5,386 nucleotides of DNA from Oscillospiraceae bacterium (GTDB lineage: Bacteria; Bacillota; Clostridia; Oscillospirales; Acutalibacteraceae): assembly GCA_902782805.1 (NCBI GenBank), contig CACZON010000024.1, positions 1 to 5,386 on the forward strand. The letters run 5' to 3'. Positions within the stretch are counted from its first letter, which is position 1, and every line of letters starts with the position of its first letter. The notes under the pieces are model-generated. The model did no database searches and was not told the DNA's origin. It saw nothing but the letters and a program-made list of their open reading frames with translations. The translations under genes and the position numbers were made by a program. Below are positions 4,466-5,386 of this stretch, piece by piece.

Positions 4466-5386
4466 ATGAAATTCAACTGCAAGGAAGACATTATCCAGCT
4501 GACGCCGCTCTGGAAGGGCGAGCGCTTTGAAGACGGGCGCCCGAAGGTTCCGGACGAGATCCTCGAACGCATCAAAAAAACGACCATCGAAGAGATGTGG
4601 GCGCCGCTGGTTCGCCTCGGCTATAACTATCAGCACGTTACAAGCCTTCAGCGGTCCAATAAGAACGTCCCGACCGTTGTCGGCCGCGCCGTGACTGCAC
4701 ATTATCTGCCGACCCGCCCGGACGTCGCCGATTATCTGCTCCAGTACGGTCATGAAGAAGAAGGCAGAAAAGGCTTCTTCAATCAGTGGCCTCTTGAAGA
4801 TCTCGTTCCCGGAGATTTCATGGTCATCGACATGTTCGGAAAAGTCCGCAACGGCTGCGCCTGGGGCGGCAACCTCACAACGCTCATCTATACGAAAACC
4901 GGCGTCGGCGGCCTGACCTCCGGCGGCGTGCGCGATCTCGATCAGATCGTCGGCATCGAAGGCTCGCAGTTCTATTTCAAGGGCTACGATCCCACCCCGT
5001 TCCGCGAAGCGATGCTCGTCGGCATCAACGTTCCGATCATGATCGACAACGCCGTCTGCATGCCCGGAGACGTCGTTCTCGGTACCGAAAGCGGCGTGAT
5101 CTTCGTTCCGGCGCATCTGGCCGAAACCTGCGTAATCGACGCCGAAAAGACCCACGTCCGCGATATTTTCGGATTTATGCGTCTGCATGAGGGCAAATAC
5201 ACCGCCGCCCAGATCGACACCGCCTGGGAGCCGATCATGTGGGAAGATTTCGGCGAATGGTTCAAAGTGGCGCCCGAAGCCGCTGAATACCGCCATCTCG
5301 ATTTCACGCAGGAGCTCGAGGACGCGAAGAACGGCATCATCCCCGGCCGTCCCCGTCAGCGTCCCAACGAAACCACCCGCTGGTGA
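4466..5386 (+). CDS. RraA-like / HMG-aldolase-like protein, long variant
   Basis: This 306-residue protein belongs to the RraA / 4-hydroxy-4-methyl-2-oxoglutarate aldolase fold family. Visible family features are the core PGDFMVIDMFG at 115-125 and GGN at 134-136. They continue with GVGGLTSGGVRDLDQI at 146-161, containing the family Arg-Asp pair R156-D157. MPGDVVLGTESGVIFVPAHLAE follows at 199-220. Simple members are about 160-240 residues. This one has about 50 extra N-terminal residues and about 65 extra C-terminal residues, the latter with several Trp. Characterised relatives cleave or decarboxylate 2-keto acids with a divalent metal, whereas E. coli RraA is a protein regulator without that activity. 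The aldolase motif (Asp 21 residues before the Arg) is not met, as Gly135 is there. The usual acidic residues before GV are replaced by T-E-S. A metal-dependent lyase on the pathway's keto acid is inferred. The last codon is TGA at the window edge. Confidence 0.85.
   Translation: MKFNCKEDIIQLTPLWKGERFEDGRPKVPDEILERIKKTTIEEMWAPLVRLGYNYQHVTSLQRSNKNVPTVVGRAVTAHYLPTRPDVADYLLQYGHEEEGRKGFFNQWPLEDLVPGDFMVIDMFGKVRNGCAWGGNLTTLIYTKTGVGGLTSGGVRDLDQIVGIEGSQFYFKGYDPTPFREAMLVGINVPIMIDNAVCMPGDVVLGTESGVIFVPAHLAETCVIDAEKTHVRDIFGFMRLHEGKYTAAQIDTAWEPIMWEDFGEWFKVAPEAAEYRHLDFTQELEDAKNGIIPGRPRQRPNETTRW

Noticed and set aside
4430..5296. A 288-codon open frame on the minus strand opposite the RraA-like gene
   Set aside because: It is antisense to a gene with a strong promoter, ribosome binding site and family motifs; its Asp/Ala/Phe-rich translation looks non-biological.
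1..5386. Phage genome suggested by the window length of 5386, the same as phiX174
   Set aside because: The genes are bacterial metabolic enzymes; no phage replication, capsid or lysis gene is present. The length is a coincidence.

Overview
The window is a bacterial metabolic locus with strong GC preference at third codon positions, AT-rich intergenic DNA and strong purine-rich ribosome binding sites (GGGAGG, GAGGAGG, AAGGAGA). This fits a moderately high-GC Bacillota (Clostridia-like) or similar anaerobe. The taxonomic guess is weak, because no marker gene is present. I see no mobile element, CRISPR array, tRNA or rRNA.

Layout: four genes lie head-to-tail on the minus strand, reading from right to left. 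They encode an enolase-superfamily (mandelate racemase type) enzyme (2795-4204), a Gfo/Idh/MocA oxidoreductase (1700-2758), a short-chain dehydrogenase (716-1612) and the N-terminal part of a beta-lactamase-fold serine hydrolase (1-698, running off the left edge). One gene reads the other way: an RraA-like/HMG-aldolase-like protein (4466-5386), whose stop codon is the last base triplet of the window. A 261-bp region (4205-4465) separates the two directions. It carries two well-formed sigma-70-type promoters, both TTGACT-N17-(TAAACT or TAAAAT). Exactly 15 nt past each -10 box both have the same CTGCGCT...GCAGCG motif. This points to coordinated control of the two arms. A perfect 11-bp stem hairpin sits between the Gfo/Idh and SDR genes.

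How the genes may work together (inference): the set resembles a non-phosphorylative sugar or sugar-acid catabolic module. NAD(P)-dependent dehydrogenases (Gfo/Idh, SDR) would oxidise a sugar or its derivative. The serine hydrolase might open an ester or lactone. The enolase-superfamily enzyme would dehydrate an acid sugar to a 2-keto-3-deoxy acid. The RraA-like protein would act on a 2-keto acid (aldolase or decarboxylase chemistry). No substrate can be read from the sequence. The enolase-superfamily and RraA-like proteins both depart from their textbook families, by a large barrel insertion and by altered catalytic motifs with extra termini. They are the best candidates for undescribed chemistry here.
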